The position numbers and the translations under genes are program-made. The notes beneath the pieces are model-generated. The model was not told where the DNA came from. It was given only the letters and a program-made list of their open reading frames with translations, and searched no databases. From Nageia nagi (taxonomy: Eukaryota; Pinophyta): DNA of 64,000 nucleotides. Positions 12,041-23,164 of this stretch are shown here, one piece after another. The first letter of the stretch is position 1; the number at the start of each line of letters is the position of its first letter. Location of the stretch: assembly GCA_050084985.1 (NCBI GenBank), contig JBITNC010000001.1:193564001-193628000 (forward strand), read 5' to 3'.

Positions 12041-12660
12041 TTAAAATATTATCCTATAAAACATATGAAAAAATAAGTAGGAGTAAAAACAAATGAAGCT
12101 CTTGCTCCTTATCAAGTGCCAAGCCTTACTTGCACCCAATGTTGCATCACTTGGCTCTTCCTTCTTTTCATGGTGTGGCCAAATCATTTCCATCCTCTTA
12201 TTTGTGACTTGAGGACATTCTTCCTTGATTCCATGCAAGGTATGAGTTTTACCATCAATCTCAAAACTCATATTTAGATTCTTGTAATTGGTGTGAATAT
12301 CACCCAACTCAAACAACCATTATACTCCCAAAATCATATGAGGATTCCCATAAAGAGGATACACATAAAAGTTTTCTCTAACTGTATAGCCTTACAATCT
12401 TACCCTAAATATTTCCACCACTTGATCCACAAGAGTAAGTTTCTTGTTAATATTAGAAATTCTAAACCCTTTAAAGCTTTTAGTATTGAGGCCTTTCTTG
12501 CTTACAAATTGTTCATTAATGAAATTGTGAGTAGCACTAAGTGTTCATTAATGAAATTGTGAGTAGCACTAGGATCTATTAAGATCATTACCTCTTGTCC
12601 TCCTGCTTATTCAATTACCTTTAAGGTGAGGTATTTTGGTGCTCTATTAAGGGAAGTAAT
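12041..12660 (-). pseudogene. E4 aspartic protease with a frame-breaking duplication
   Basis: Reading leftwards from 12660 the order is LTLKVIE, a stop, GGQEVMILIDPSATHNFINE (catalytic segment, standard D-S/P-G/A-T/S-H-N-F pattern), then after a break HMILGVQW-like sequence and LFELGDIHTNYKNLNMSFEIDGKTHTLHGI. The last part matches the gypsy protease C-terminus (usually LGPI..DYK.L.M.F). A 29-bp sequence is repeated with a 32-bp period at 12511-12571, just after the catalytic motif, and shifts the frame. The Gly after the catalytic Asp is replaced, with Pro-Ser-Ala in its place. Confidence 0.75.
12511..12571. repeat. 32-bp tandem duplication in the E4 protease
   Basis: gttcattaatgaaattgtga... 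occurs at 12511-12539 and again at 12543-12571, 29 identical bases each. The 32-bp period is not a multiple of three. Confidence 0.95.
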
Positions 12661-14288
12661 CATGCTTCCAAGAGATACCTCTGCCTTGGGTGTTCCTTCA
12701 TTCTCCAACATGTCCATAGCAAGGTTTAAATCAAAAACATCATCATCATGAGGAAGGACCTCAATGTAGTGTAATTTACCTTTGCCTTGATAACTATGCC
12801 CCTATTCCTATGTTTTATTATACTGGAAACATTTCCTTATTCTAATTAACTAGTTCTAGGTGGAAAGAATGATTTAGGCTTGTTGGTCACTTCTTTTGCT
12901 ACTGCAAATTTCCTAATGACATATCCCTTGTGCATTTGAGCACCTTTTAGGGTATTCATAGTGGGTTTGAAATCATAGGTTGCTCTTATTGCATTATCAA
13001 GGATTTTTGGCTTTGAGATTTTCACAATCCCTTATAGAGGTTCCATCAATCCTTCTACAAAAATGAAAGCAGCCTTTCTTATGGAATATTGTGGATAATC
13101 AATGATATGTTCTAAAATTCTAAACTATAATCATCAACTATTCCTTTTTATTTCAATTATGTGAGCTCTTTGGAATAATCATTCTCCTTTTTCTTGTGAA
13201 AACATTTTATTAATCTTTTAGCAAACTCATCAAAAGAAGAAATATGAGAATAATCTTGGTTAATTACACCATGCTGCCACCACTCAAGAGTATCTCCTTC
13301 AAAATTAAATGATACAAAATTTATGTCATATTCTTCAATCATGTTGGGGCTTAAGGTGAAGTACATTTGGAGTTGATGTAGCCATGCCCTAGTCATAATC
13401 TTCTTCCCATCATACATTGGTACCTGCATTTTACTTATCTTTTGTTGCAAATATTTCTTATCATCCCATGAATTTCCTTAAGAATGGGTACCATGAGAAC
13501 TACCTCCTTTTAAACACATTATCTCTAAATAGCTACTAAAATTCATATATTTTCACAATCTTGAATCAAGCATGGAATACTCTTTAAAAATATGATTTAA
13601 TATAAGAAGGGTTATTTCCAAGGATCGATCCCAAAAAATACCTATAGAAACCAAGGCAAATTTGTTACAAAATTTGGTTGAAATTGAAAATATAAACTTT
13701 AACATAAAATTTATAAGTGAATACATACCATATACATATCATATGTTGATTTTTTGGCAATTAGATACATAAAATTATAACCTACCTATAATTTTAGGGC
13801 AAATGGCCCCCTTTTTGGGGGTCCAAATATTAGCCAATTTGAGAATCTTAAAATCCTAATATTTTCTTGTAAGAAATGATTAGCCACTAGGAAAAATACT
13901 AAATTCAAGAGGGTTTGAGACCTAATTATTTTAACTCATTCGAAGATCTCTTAGAAAACATGGGCTTAGATGACCTAAGGATGATTGGTGGATCCTCTAA
14001 CTTTCCAACATCCTCATCCAAGGATCTACCCAAGAGTGGATCAGCCCCATGTGGCACTCTATAGGAGTGGGATCTCATGAATGCATGCTCCTTATGACTC
14101 ATTAATCTATGATGAGTGGATCCTCTTTCTCTCAATTTGTGTGATCTCTTCAAGCTAGGTTCTCTCTCATTCATTTCCTCTTCTCTTGGATCATTTGCAT
14201 CATTTGCAATGGAACATGGGAGGCTAGGACTCCTCATGTTTCTTTTTGGGGATTCCTTTCTCCCAAACCAAGCATCCAACTTAGCCAT
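12661..14288 (-). pseudogene. E4 Gag remnant
   Basis: A 97-residue segment at 13450-13157 is a clear gypsy Gag capsid domain: PMYDGKKIMTRAWLHQLQMYF, then FNFEGDTLEWWQHG and FDEFAKRLIKCF. Upstream, 14288-13926 gives a basic, Ser/Arg-rich N-terminus starting MAKLDAWFGRKES. Downstream, near 12830, a degraded knuckle (CFQYNKT..GHSYQGKG) precedes the protease. Stops and frameshifts separate the parts. Gag would assemble particles. Confidence 0.7.
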
Positions 14289-14620
14289 TTGATTCTATGC
14301 TACCTCAATCATGTTCTTTATGGTCATAAGGAGCTTATTAAATTTTCTTTTTAGAGTAGATTCCCTAGCTAGTGTAGGGCTCCTTCTTCTGGATGGAGGA
14401 TAAATTAATATTCTAATTGAATTACCCTCATAATAGTGCTCTCAATAGTATACATCCTTCATATAAGGTTCATGACCATCATTTTGGATGGATTTGGATG
14501 GGACTTCTTATTGCAAGACCCCCTTCCCACTTTTCTTAGCTGAAGCCATTTCTCTTCTAGTGCTAGATCTAGTGTAATGGTTATGAATTGTAGGTCTTAT
14601 TCATAGGTTGGCTAGATAAG

Positions 14621-14632
14621 GCTCTAATGCCA
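14621..14632 (-). promoter_or_regulatory. E4 primer-binding site (initiator Met tRNA type)
   Basis: Minus strand TGGCATTAGAGC, one base after the 5' LTR, is a two-mismatch version of the common plant TGGTATCAGAGC site. This differs from the PBS of E1-E3, so E4 belongs to another lineage. Confidence 0.75.
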
Positions 14633-14633
14633 T

Positions 14634-16015
14634 TGTAAAATCCCAAATAATTCTCTATGTAAATATTAGCCAAATATTAGGAAATTAACATAAAATTATA
14701 TCTCTAACATGCCATGAACTATTCTAGGGAATCAAACATGTATAATAATGTGCTAAAAATCCCAATGTTGCAACTTTTGAGCCAAAAAATATCTCTAAAT
14801 CCCAATTTAGCATTAGGGCATCTACCAATCATGCCAAATACACTATAAATAATTACAAAAATATTATGTCACACCAAGAGGATAAATATACCAAACACAT
14901 CAAAATATGAGATAAGAAATGGAGATCAAGTGTGCCATGACTCTCAATTAATGATGGAATGATGAGTACAATACAAACCAAGCCCTCAAGGGCTTAACAT
15001 CTCCAAGGAGCCAACTCAAGAACATTGATGTGCAAATATGATCACTAATGTAGATATGTTATAGAACAACCACACTCTACCAGATCTATGGATGCCTCAC
15101 TAAAGGGATTCCTAATAGGCTAGTGCTTGGTGAATAGAGCAAGTGTAGTTGCAAAATGCCATTGGATGGATTAAAAGTTGGATATCGTTATGGACATCAT
15201 AAGGTAGGGCAACCTCACAACATGAAAATTCACCTCAACTACTAATTAGGTGTTCCAAACCTTCTAGACTCTCCCTAGTTTTCATGCCCTATAGTGCTTC
15301 ATGCCACCAAGACTTTAGTAACTTCGAAGAGAAGAAGGGATTTTAATATCAAAATCAACATATCTTTGTAATGATGCTTTAATATATTTTATAATATTTC
15401 TTAGATATGGATCTCACCTAAAGGTCATCACCCAAAGTCTTCAATCCAATATTAGCCTCTTAGAGACATTAAAATGCCCAACATAGATGTTTAAGAATCA
15501 TGCATGCCCAACATAGATGTCTAAGAACCATGCATGCCCAACATGGGTGTCTAGGGGTCATACATACCCAATGTGGATTCTCATGCTCAACATGGGTATC
15601 TAAAAGTCACACATGCCAACGTGGGGGTCTAGGATTCATGTTTGGGTGTATTGGTGTCATCATGGGAAAATATGGGGGTCTAGGAGTCTCCCCAAGGATG
15701 GCACCAGTGTACATATGCTCCCAAGTCTAACATTGGGGCTATAAGTGACTATCCATGCTTATGTGCCATCCTAGGTGCTATACAAGACTTGGAATTCCCA
15801 TTATCAATATTTAGAATCTCTAAGTATATAAATAGATAATAATAGCTCATCCTAAGCTTGGGAGAAAAACATCCCTCTTTGGGGCTCACAATGTGGGTCC
15901 AATGGACCTTTACTTTTCTATCCTAATTAACTAATAATGCAAAAATAAAATATTTATAAATGGAACACCTAGGATCCCAAAATTTACTTATTTTTTCTCA
16001 AAAGGGGATATTACA
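14634..16015 (-). repeat. E4 5' LTR (1382 bp)
   Basis: Plus-strand ends tgtaaaatccc and ggggatattaca. Same minisatellite as the other LTR at about 15475-15690, with more units (caacatgggtgtctaggggt-like), which explains most of the length difference. Confidence 0.85.
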
Positions 16016-17525
16016 TCATTTGTCAAAGGCTGAATAAAATTTAATAAGTCTTTAAAATCTAAATTTAAAATAAAATTGTAATAAATAAAATAAAATAAAA
16101 TTACAATAAATAAAATAAAATAAAATTATTACAACTATGAAATTGCACCTTTATGCTTCTTTGGTGCATATGAATTTGTCCATATTCCTTGCTTTTGCAA
16201 CACTTGACTTGACATCTTCACTTTAGGCACATGTGAGGGTGATCTAGTAGCCTACATGCACAAATGGGATGACTTGGTACCTTATCTTGGAAATTTGGCA
16301 TCTAGGTGCATGCCTCTAAAAGTTAGATTTCATAATTTTTGTACATCATAGCCTAGTGCAAGGGTTAATGAGTGTCTTCTAAGCTAGTGCATGCTAGAAA
16401 AAGATAACATTTTATGTTTTTTTCATGCACCTAACTTGAGGCTATCATTCATCCTAGTGTGAGCTTCTCAAGTTCCACAACTTACCTCTTCCATCCTTGT
16501 GCCATCCTTAAAGCCTTAGGTTGCTTGTGATTATGTCTTTTCCCAAGCCCAGACTTGTCAAAATCTCCTCTCAAACTTCTCTAAGCCCCATCTTAGGCTA
16601 ACCACATGCTACAAAAAGTTAAGATTTTATCTCTTTTTTTTTTTCAATATGCTAGCCTTTCTAGTTGCTTCAGTTAGAGCACATGCTAGAAAAAGTCAAG
16701 ATTTTTTTTTCCTAGTGTGCTTTCCTTATTTTTCCCATATTAGCTTGTTTTGAGACCTTTAGGTCCAAGACCTAGCCAAAATTTCTTATTTCTCCTAAAC
16801 TTTAGCTCCTCCTTGGCTAGGCACATGCCAAAAAAAGGTAAAGATTTTATCTTTTGGGAGCATACGTTAGCCTTTATGGACCCTCCTTTTCTTGATTTTG
16901 GACTTGAATGCTCATGCCTTAGCCAATTTTAATCTCGAACTCAACCTATGTGCTTTTAGCTAATTGGTACATGCAAAAAAAAAGATAAAATTTTATCTTC
17001 TGGAGGAATGCGTTGGATCTTTGGGGGAGACAAATTGGTTCATTCATTTCAAAAATTTGTCTTGTTCCTCTTCCTAGTTAGGCACATGCCAAAAAAAAGA
17101 TAAGAACTTATATTTTTTTCTCATGCATTGGGCCTTAGGGTCTTCCAATTTTCCTTGCTCAACCTCAATCTCAACTCAAAATGTTTTCTTTTTTATTCAC
17201 ATGCCAAAAAAAGATAAAAATATAACTTTTTGAGTCATGTGTTGGGTTTGCTAGAGGTTCCCTTGTAGTTTGCTTGGGTCCAAACTTGACTTGGGTTCCC
17301 TACTTTCACCAAAGCTTGACTTCCTAATTCTAGACTTAGTCATTTTTTAGAAATTCCAAGTTTTGTGTTATCATGGATAAGACAAGGGAAGTCATGATAC
17401 TCATGTTTGGGATGATGGACATGTAACCAAGTGACTAAAGTTATAAAGTAGATGTGACATTTCTAGAGCAAGAGTGTTAAGGATCCCTAAAATTATAGGA
17501 TTTTAGGTCATTTATGCTAGTCACA
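16016..17525 (-). repeat. E3 left LTR, inner segment, with spaced GATA-palindrome motifs
   Basis: Aligns with 28830-29258 and 29786-30942. It begins with a (TAAAA)n-like stretch (16075-16130). From 16380 to 17220 a motif close to cacatgccaaaaaaagataa, often followed by ttttatctt, recurs about seven times at 70-220-bp spacing (near 16390, 16605, 16680, 16825, 16965, 17085 and 17200). At 16462 it carries the empty site of the solo LTR found in the other copy. Confidence 0.65.
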
Positions 17526-19779
17526 ATAATAGCTAAAATAAACAAAAAAATGATGGGATAAGCTAAAACAAAATAATAATAAAATAATAGGATATAATAG
17601 AATCAAAAATCTAAAACAAGCCTAAATAGTTTGGATGCATAGTGATTTGCATTTTCCATAAGGTATGAGCTTGTGTCAGCACTATCACTCATAGTTGCAT
17701 CATTAATTTCATTATAGTAAGTGAACTCTCATTGACTATTCCAGTAGCCATTGAGGTGCCTACATTATGGTCCAAGTACAAGGACATTGTGCTCATCTAG
17801 AGTTTTTGTTCCAACTATAATCTTTGGAGAGAAGGATGACCCATCAATGAGCTCAATCGCTTTATGAACACACCCATTACTTATTACATCAAATAATCAA
17901 GTTAGAGTCAGCCAAAGTGTCTATTCTAACTATAGTATTTAGGGAAAAAGACTATTTATCCTCAAGCCCTATGTACTCTACTTGATTGTTCCCAATGGTA
18001 GGCTTCAAAGATTGTATTTTTTTTAGAAATAGTTTATAAAACATTGAAAACATGGAATACATTATTTACTTTATAGTACAACTCCAAGGGGAATTAAGGT
18101 GTAATGGATACCTAGATCAAAAATATTATTTTGTTCTCCACTTAAAGGGATAAAGTGCATATTTTCAATTCCATGTGATAAGCCTCTAAATTGAATTAGT
18201 GATTATAGAAAAAGATTTGAATATGCCTATAAAAATACACCATGCACACATAAGGGACTAATCTTTATAAAAATACTTTGTGTGAAATTATATAAATCAT
18301 TAACAAAAATGAGCAAAGTACTCTCATTAACAACTATCTCATAACATAGTATATCATTTATCATATTTGGTGTAAGTACATTAATCTTTCTTGTAACAAC
18401 CATCTAACTCTGATTCTCATCATCTACAACCTCCTCATCACTAAAATATGGAAAGTATGAACACTTGGGCATGAGAATAGTAGGAATGTAAGGTTTGTAC
18501 CTCCTAGATTCAAGTTTAGGTTCTATTATGAACCAATTCAAATTATCTCATCATAGGTTCAAGTTTTATCTTTGTAGCTTCATTATGGTCATCAACAATA
18601 TCTCTAATATCTAAAACTCTATGGTCATCTTCACATACCAATTTTGGTTCATGAACTACAAAAGTAACACTAACATCTTGACATAGATATTCTTTACACT
18701 TATAAAATAATAAATCTTTAATATCATCAAAAAATGGACTACAAAACTTATCCATGGTAGACTTTGCTTCTAATTGGACATCATCTCCATTTTCTAACAA
18801 AGATGTACAACCTTTAAGGAAGTCATCGATGTATGTTTCTTGCTCATCCTCTTGACATGACTAGTTACATGTCTTACCATACAAATTCTCTTGAGTTCCT
18901 TGAATATTGATTCAACACATACCCCAGCTAGAAGTTCTTATTCTATTTCTATGATATCTTCATCCAAGTGTGAGAATAATAATTCATTGATTACAACATT
19001 ATTCTCTTGATACTTCCATTGGGAAGTCAACTTGTAATAAGGTTAAACATGAATACTATCCTCTTCCCACCTCTCTCTTATTGATTGGTCATTAGGGAAA
19101 AGATCCATGAAGTCTCCATGAAGGCTTCATCATGTAAAGGTATTAAAAGATCATGGTCCACCTTAGAAGATCTATTATGTTGTGTATCTGACTCTTTTTC
19201 CTCATCTTCCTCTTCATCAAATGTAATTAGAACCAATTTTGCATCTTTGCAATATTCATATGACATCATATTAATATCTATCCTAGAGCTCATCAGGCAA
19301 TCAATAAACCCTCTAGCCTCAAAGCTCATCAATATCATAAGTTCTTGCTCTTGGTCTTCTTGAATAATCCCCTCTTCATTATTTGGATTGATTGGTTCCT
19401 CTGGCTCTAGTGCAATGGGTGGGGAGCTGTATTCAAGATTATCATCATGTGAAGTGATTTCCTTATCATGCTCTTTATCACCATGATCTTTCTCTAATCT
19501 TGAGATTGTTTGGTCTAGCTAATCATCAAAGAAAGATTCAAAGCAAAAATTAGGGTTCAAAACTCCTTCATGTATGGATTTTATTTTCCCTAAATCTCCT
19601 TCATAAGAATAATTATTAGCATTAATGGAATTTTCTTCCTTAAATATCTCCTCAACTTCTTCCTTATTTTAAAATACACAAGGTTATGGATTATCACAGT
19701 CTCCTAAGATGTGAACCCATTATTTAGTGAACAAAATTGGAAACAAGATTGGAAAGGAGCTTGGGAACTCTAACACTAG
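17526..19779 (-). other. E3 internal region, left part
   Basis: Two short minus-strand frames stay open (18800-18543, 85 residues, acidic, starting MLENGDDVQLEAKS; 19338-19078, 86 residues, with an acidic EEDEEKESD run). I recognise neither. The region shows degraded coding character (Asp/Glu-rich segments) but no retroviral domain. It ends at the Cop2 TSD and resumes at 26577. Confidence 0.4.
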
Positions 19780-20339
19780 TGTTGGAATGTATAATGCATT
19801 ATTGTAAGGTATTTTAATGTAATTCACTTAATACTTAAGGGTATCCCTAAGTACCTTAAGTATATAGTAAATATGATAATGTAAATTCAATAATTCTTAA
19901 AATTATCCCTAGATAGCTTTTAAGTGTTCATGAATAAGATAATGTAACTTGTTCTATAGTCCATGTCATAAGCATTCCCCTTGGGTAAAACAGTGATGCA
20001 TGTTATGATATTGTACAATGGTTAAAAGAGTTATCCAAGGGAGTATTTTGGCATATAAATATAAGGCTCTCTCCTTGAGATTAGTCACTCAAGTTTGTAG
20101 CAAAGTTATGCTCTTGTTTAGGTAGTAAGAGAAGTGAGAAAGAGTTATTGTAAGAGAGTGCTCTTTGAGAATAAGATCTTAGATTAGTGGATGCACTTCC
20201 ATGGTTGGAGAAACCACTTTATATTAGTGTCAACTTTATGAGATTAGATATTATGTTTATGCTATTATGGTTATGTTTTAGAAAGCCTTCATTAGTCTTA
20301 GGTAATTAAAAATTAAGGCTTAATAGGCTTGTTCCATCA
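19780..20339 (+). repeat. Cop2 5' LTR (560 bp)
   Basis: tgttggaatgtataatgcat ... cttgttccatca, followed by a and the PBS start ttggtat. Confidence 0.9.
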
Positions 20340-20345
20340 ATTGGT

Positions 20346-20513
20346 ATGTAAGTGTTCCAATACAAAGATTATAATTACCTTAGTCAATCCAAATATATCT
20401 CATACATATTGCAAAAGTATGAAATAAAAGAGTGCAAATCTATTGTGATACTAGTCTCTCTTAGAATCAGTCTTTCTCTTAGCTCCAAATCTCACTTGTT
20501 AGATGCTACATAT
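20346..20513 (+). pseudogene. Cop2 copia RT C-terminal fragment
   Basis: FQYKDYNYLSQSKYISYILQ followed by KYEIKECKSI matches the copia segment after the RT palm (usually Q-x-KY...LL..F.M..CKP). It runs to LLDAT and is then broken by the nested element. The reading resumes at 24690 with YYRQLISSLLYLT. In an intact protein this is the RT to RNase H connection. Confidence 0.85.
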
Positions 20514-21365
20514 TGTATATTCATACATAATAAATTCTTTATTAAAGCCCTAATGTACTTTACTTGCAATCATGGGTTCATTTTAAGATCCCCAAGAGTT
20601 TTTTTGGAGCAAACAAAATAGGTTGGAGTCCGGAAGTAAAGCATTCCGGGATGAGATGATGACGTTGCAAAGGATAAGACAGTCACATTTTGGTCAAAGA
20701 CTAGGTTCTGGAGAGGATGAGGTCAGCAAGTGGAATTGAGAAGCCGGGGTCAGTAATTAAAGCATTCTAGAAGAGATGATGTCAGCAATTTCGGGGTCAA
20801 TAATATGATACCATCTTGACCTTTCTTGTCTAGCACTCGTAATTGTCATTCTTAATTTGGTTACATCGTGGCAGCTTGGCTTGTTTCCTGAATGATAATT
20901 GCGGGTTGCTAGTATAACTGTGTCTGCTACATGGTAGAGTAACCCTGGGAAACTATTAGAGAGTGAGAGCTTGTACCATAGCTGCTACACTAGATTCAAG
21001 CCAAGGTTTCACACACTGTGAAAGCCTGCACTGAACTAGTGATCCACCTTTTCTTTCTCTCTTGTTACAGTAAGCCTTTTGCTTAAATTCCTCGCACTCT
21101 ACCCCTTTTATTTTCTCTCTTGTTACCCTAAGCCTTTTGCTTGAATTCCTCGTACCCTACTCTTTTATTTCCTTTCCTGTTACCCTAACCCTTTTGCTTG
21201 AATTCCTTGCACTCTACTCTTTTATTTCCTTTCCTGTTACTTTTTCTACGCCCAATAGATAAGGAACCGGCCTTCTTCGAAGATCAGACTGTCACTATAG
21301 TCTGTTCTTGATTTACTTTGGTTAAGATTGTTCACGGTGCATATATTACACAATCCTAATCAACA
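20514..21365 (+). repeat. Gag-only element 5' LTR (852 bp, internally deleted)
   Basis: tgtatattcatacataataa ... cctaatcaaca. Lacks sequence equivalent to about 23446-24119 of the other LTR, including its TATA-like promoter; the junction is near 20799. Contains three 56-58-bp tandem units (cttgttaccctaagcctttt type) at about 21055-21240. Confidence 0.9.
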
Positions 21366-21376
21366 GTATCTCTTTT

Positions 21377-21396
21377 TGGCACGCCAGGTAGGGGAC
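21377..21396 (+). promoter_or_regulatory. Gag-only element primer-binding site
   Basis: TGGCACGCCAGGTAGGGGAC starts 11 bases after the LTR. It begins with TGG and resembles sites seen next to plant gypsy LTRs. Confidence 0.6.
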
Positions 21397-21515
21397 ACGA
21401 AGAAACTTATTGGTGACTCTGCTGAAGCACTATCTATGGTATGTATTAAAGCAAATTATTTGTAAATATCATATGTGCTTTTGAACCTGTCATTTTCTTT
21501 TGCAACCTAGAGTTT

Positions 21516-23064
21516 ATGTGGACAAGATCAAAAACCAGAGCAGCAAAAGAAGCACCAGATTTTAGAATGTTAGATACTCCTAAGAGAAAGACCCTGATCA
21601 AGTCCAAGTCTCTGAATAGTATCAACTCCCTAAAATCCTTTACCAAGCTAGAATCATCCAATCTTCATACTAGAAATACCTCTCCTGAAATGGCTAATCC
21701 AGCTCAAAATGTTTATCCGGAATGGGACAATGGAGTACCAATAGCCCTGGCGGTGTTGCATGACATCCCAACAAATGTTTTTAAAACCCTTCCAGAGTTT
21801 GATGCAACATCAGAGAAAACGGCTTATGAGCATTGCGTTGATGTAGTTGGCCTAGCTAAGATTCACAATATCTAGCATGAAGATGTCATGGTGAGATTAC
21901 TGGCTCAATCTTTCAAGGGAAAGCTCCTAGATTGGTACAGGGGCTTTCCTAACGGATCTATAACTACTTGGGCTCAACTGGTAGAGCCCTTTATCTTGGA
22001 ATTTAATGAATTAGGAGATCCCTTTTCCTTGTTAACACAGTTCACTTCTATCAAAAGATATGAGCAAGAAAATATCTCAGATTTCAATATTAGATTCCAA
22101 AAAACTTGGGTAAGAGTCCCAATGCCAGTCAAGCCTCAGCAATTTCAAGCCTTAATGTATTACCTAAGAGCCTTTCCTCCGGATCTCTCTCTGCAAATCC
22201 AAAATTCTGGAGTAAATACTTTCCCAGAGGTCTATAGACAAGCAGTGTATGCTGAATCATATCTTATTGCAGTTGGAAAATTGCCAAGTCACATACCAAT
22301 GCCTTATTTTCCAATAACTGCCCAGTAGCAAGTTTTGAGACATCAAGCAATTAGTTTGGCTCCACCACTGGCTAGTATCCCTGCCCCTATCCAATAGTGG
22401 CCATCAACCTTGCCGGTCCCTAGAGCTCCCTTGGCCTTACCAGCCCCTCATCAGCCTAATATGAATCAAGGGGTAGCTTCATTGATGGAGATTCAGGAAC
22501 TCCAAAATTTGTGTAGAAATATGGCAAACCGGATTACCATGCTAAGTAGACAAAGTGATGCAAGAAGATATCCTTATCTTACTATAGAAAAGGCTCAGAA
22601 TGTGTTGAATGATGATGTAAGCCAAGCTTCCTCTTCCGGGTCAGCCTCTGGTTTGTGTTTGGCCTGCAATGATGCTCATGAACAAATCACATGTCCTATT
22701 TATCAATATCAAGAATATTTATCAAGAAGTGGGGGCATTCCTCCGCCTGGTGTAGCTGACGACATAAGCTGAGATGTGAACCTGAGGAATTTTGCACCAG
22801 CGGGTATAGGAGGTTTTGCTGTGGAAACAAGATCAAGGAAAAACCCCTAGTCTCTGGTATTCCGGAAAGAAAAGTTGAACCCCAAAAGAGCTCCGGAATC
22901 AATCATATCAAGACCTTCGGAGAATAAATGAGATAGTAAAAGGTGGTTCGACGGTCGAAAATCAACTCCGGATACTTTCAGAGAAGGAGATTCGTCATTG
23001 AAATTAGAGAGTGAGAGCTCTTTAAAAAAAAAAAAAGTATTTCTTTTTTTTGGACCCTATTTAG
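21516..23064 (+). pseudogene. Gag of the nested gag-only element, nonsense-interrupted
   Basis: Start MWTRSKTRAAKEAPDF at 21516. The frame can be followed to about 23060 with six stops and no frameshift. A gypsy Gag domain lies at about residues 118-260 (LLAQSFKGKLLDWYRGFP, then FILEFNELGDPFSLLTQF and FQALMYYLRAFPPDLSLQI). A short knuckle-like motif CLACNDAHEQITC (C-x2-C-x3-H-x4-C, one residue shorter than the canonical CCHC) lies near 22660-22700. Each stop (tag at 21873, 22326, 22396 and 22848; tga at 22770 and 22930) fits C-to-T or G-to-A change from Trp, Gln or Arg codons. The protein would package element RNA. No protease or RT follows. Confidence 0.85.
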
Positions 23065-23164
23065 TAGTGAAATGCTTTGGTATTATTTTTGGTATTATTT
23101 TTTTAGACTGGGTTCTAAATTCCTCTTTGATAAAGGCAAAATTTTCCCTCAGAGGTCGCCATAA

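Larger units (their letters stand above)
10217..16015 (-). mobile_element. Ty3/gypsy element E4, gag-protease only
   Basis: Two direct LTRs (10217-11505; 14634-16015) flank about 3.1 kb. On the minus strand the right LTR is 5', followed by a Met-tRNA-type PBS, gag, protease, a polypurine tract and the 3' LTR. The TSD is near-perfect: tcatc (10212-10216) and tcatt (16016-16020). No RT, RNase H or integrase lies between protease and 3' LTR, so the element is deleted or non-autonomous. The uninterrupted target is seen in the other E3 LTR near 28815. Confidence 0.85.

Noticed and set aside
12293-12562. Plus-strand 89-residue frame
   Set aside because: Overlaps the E4 protease on the other strand; its openness follows from the AT-rich antisense.
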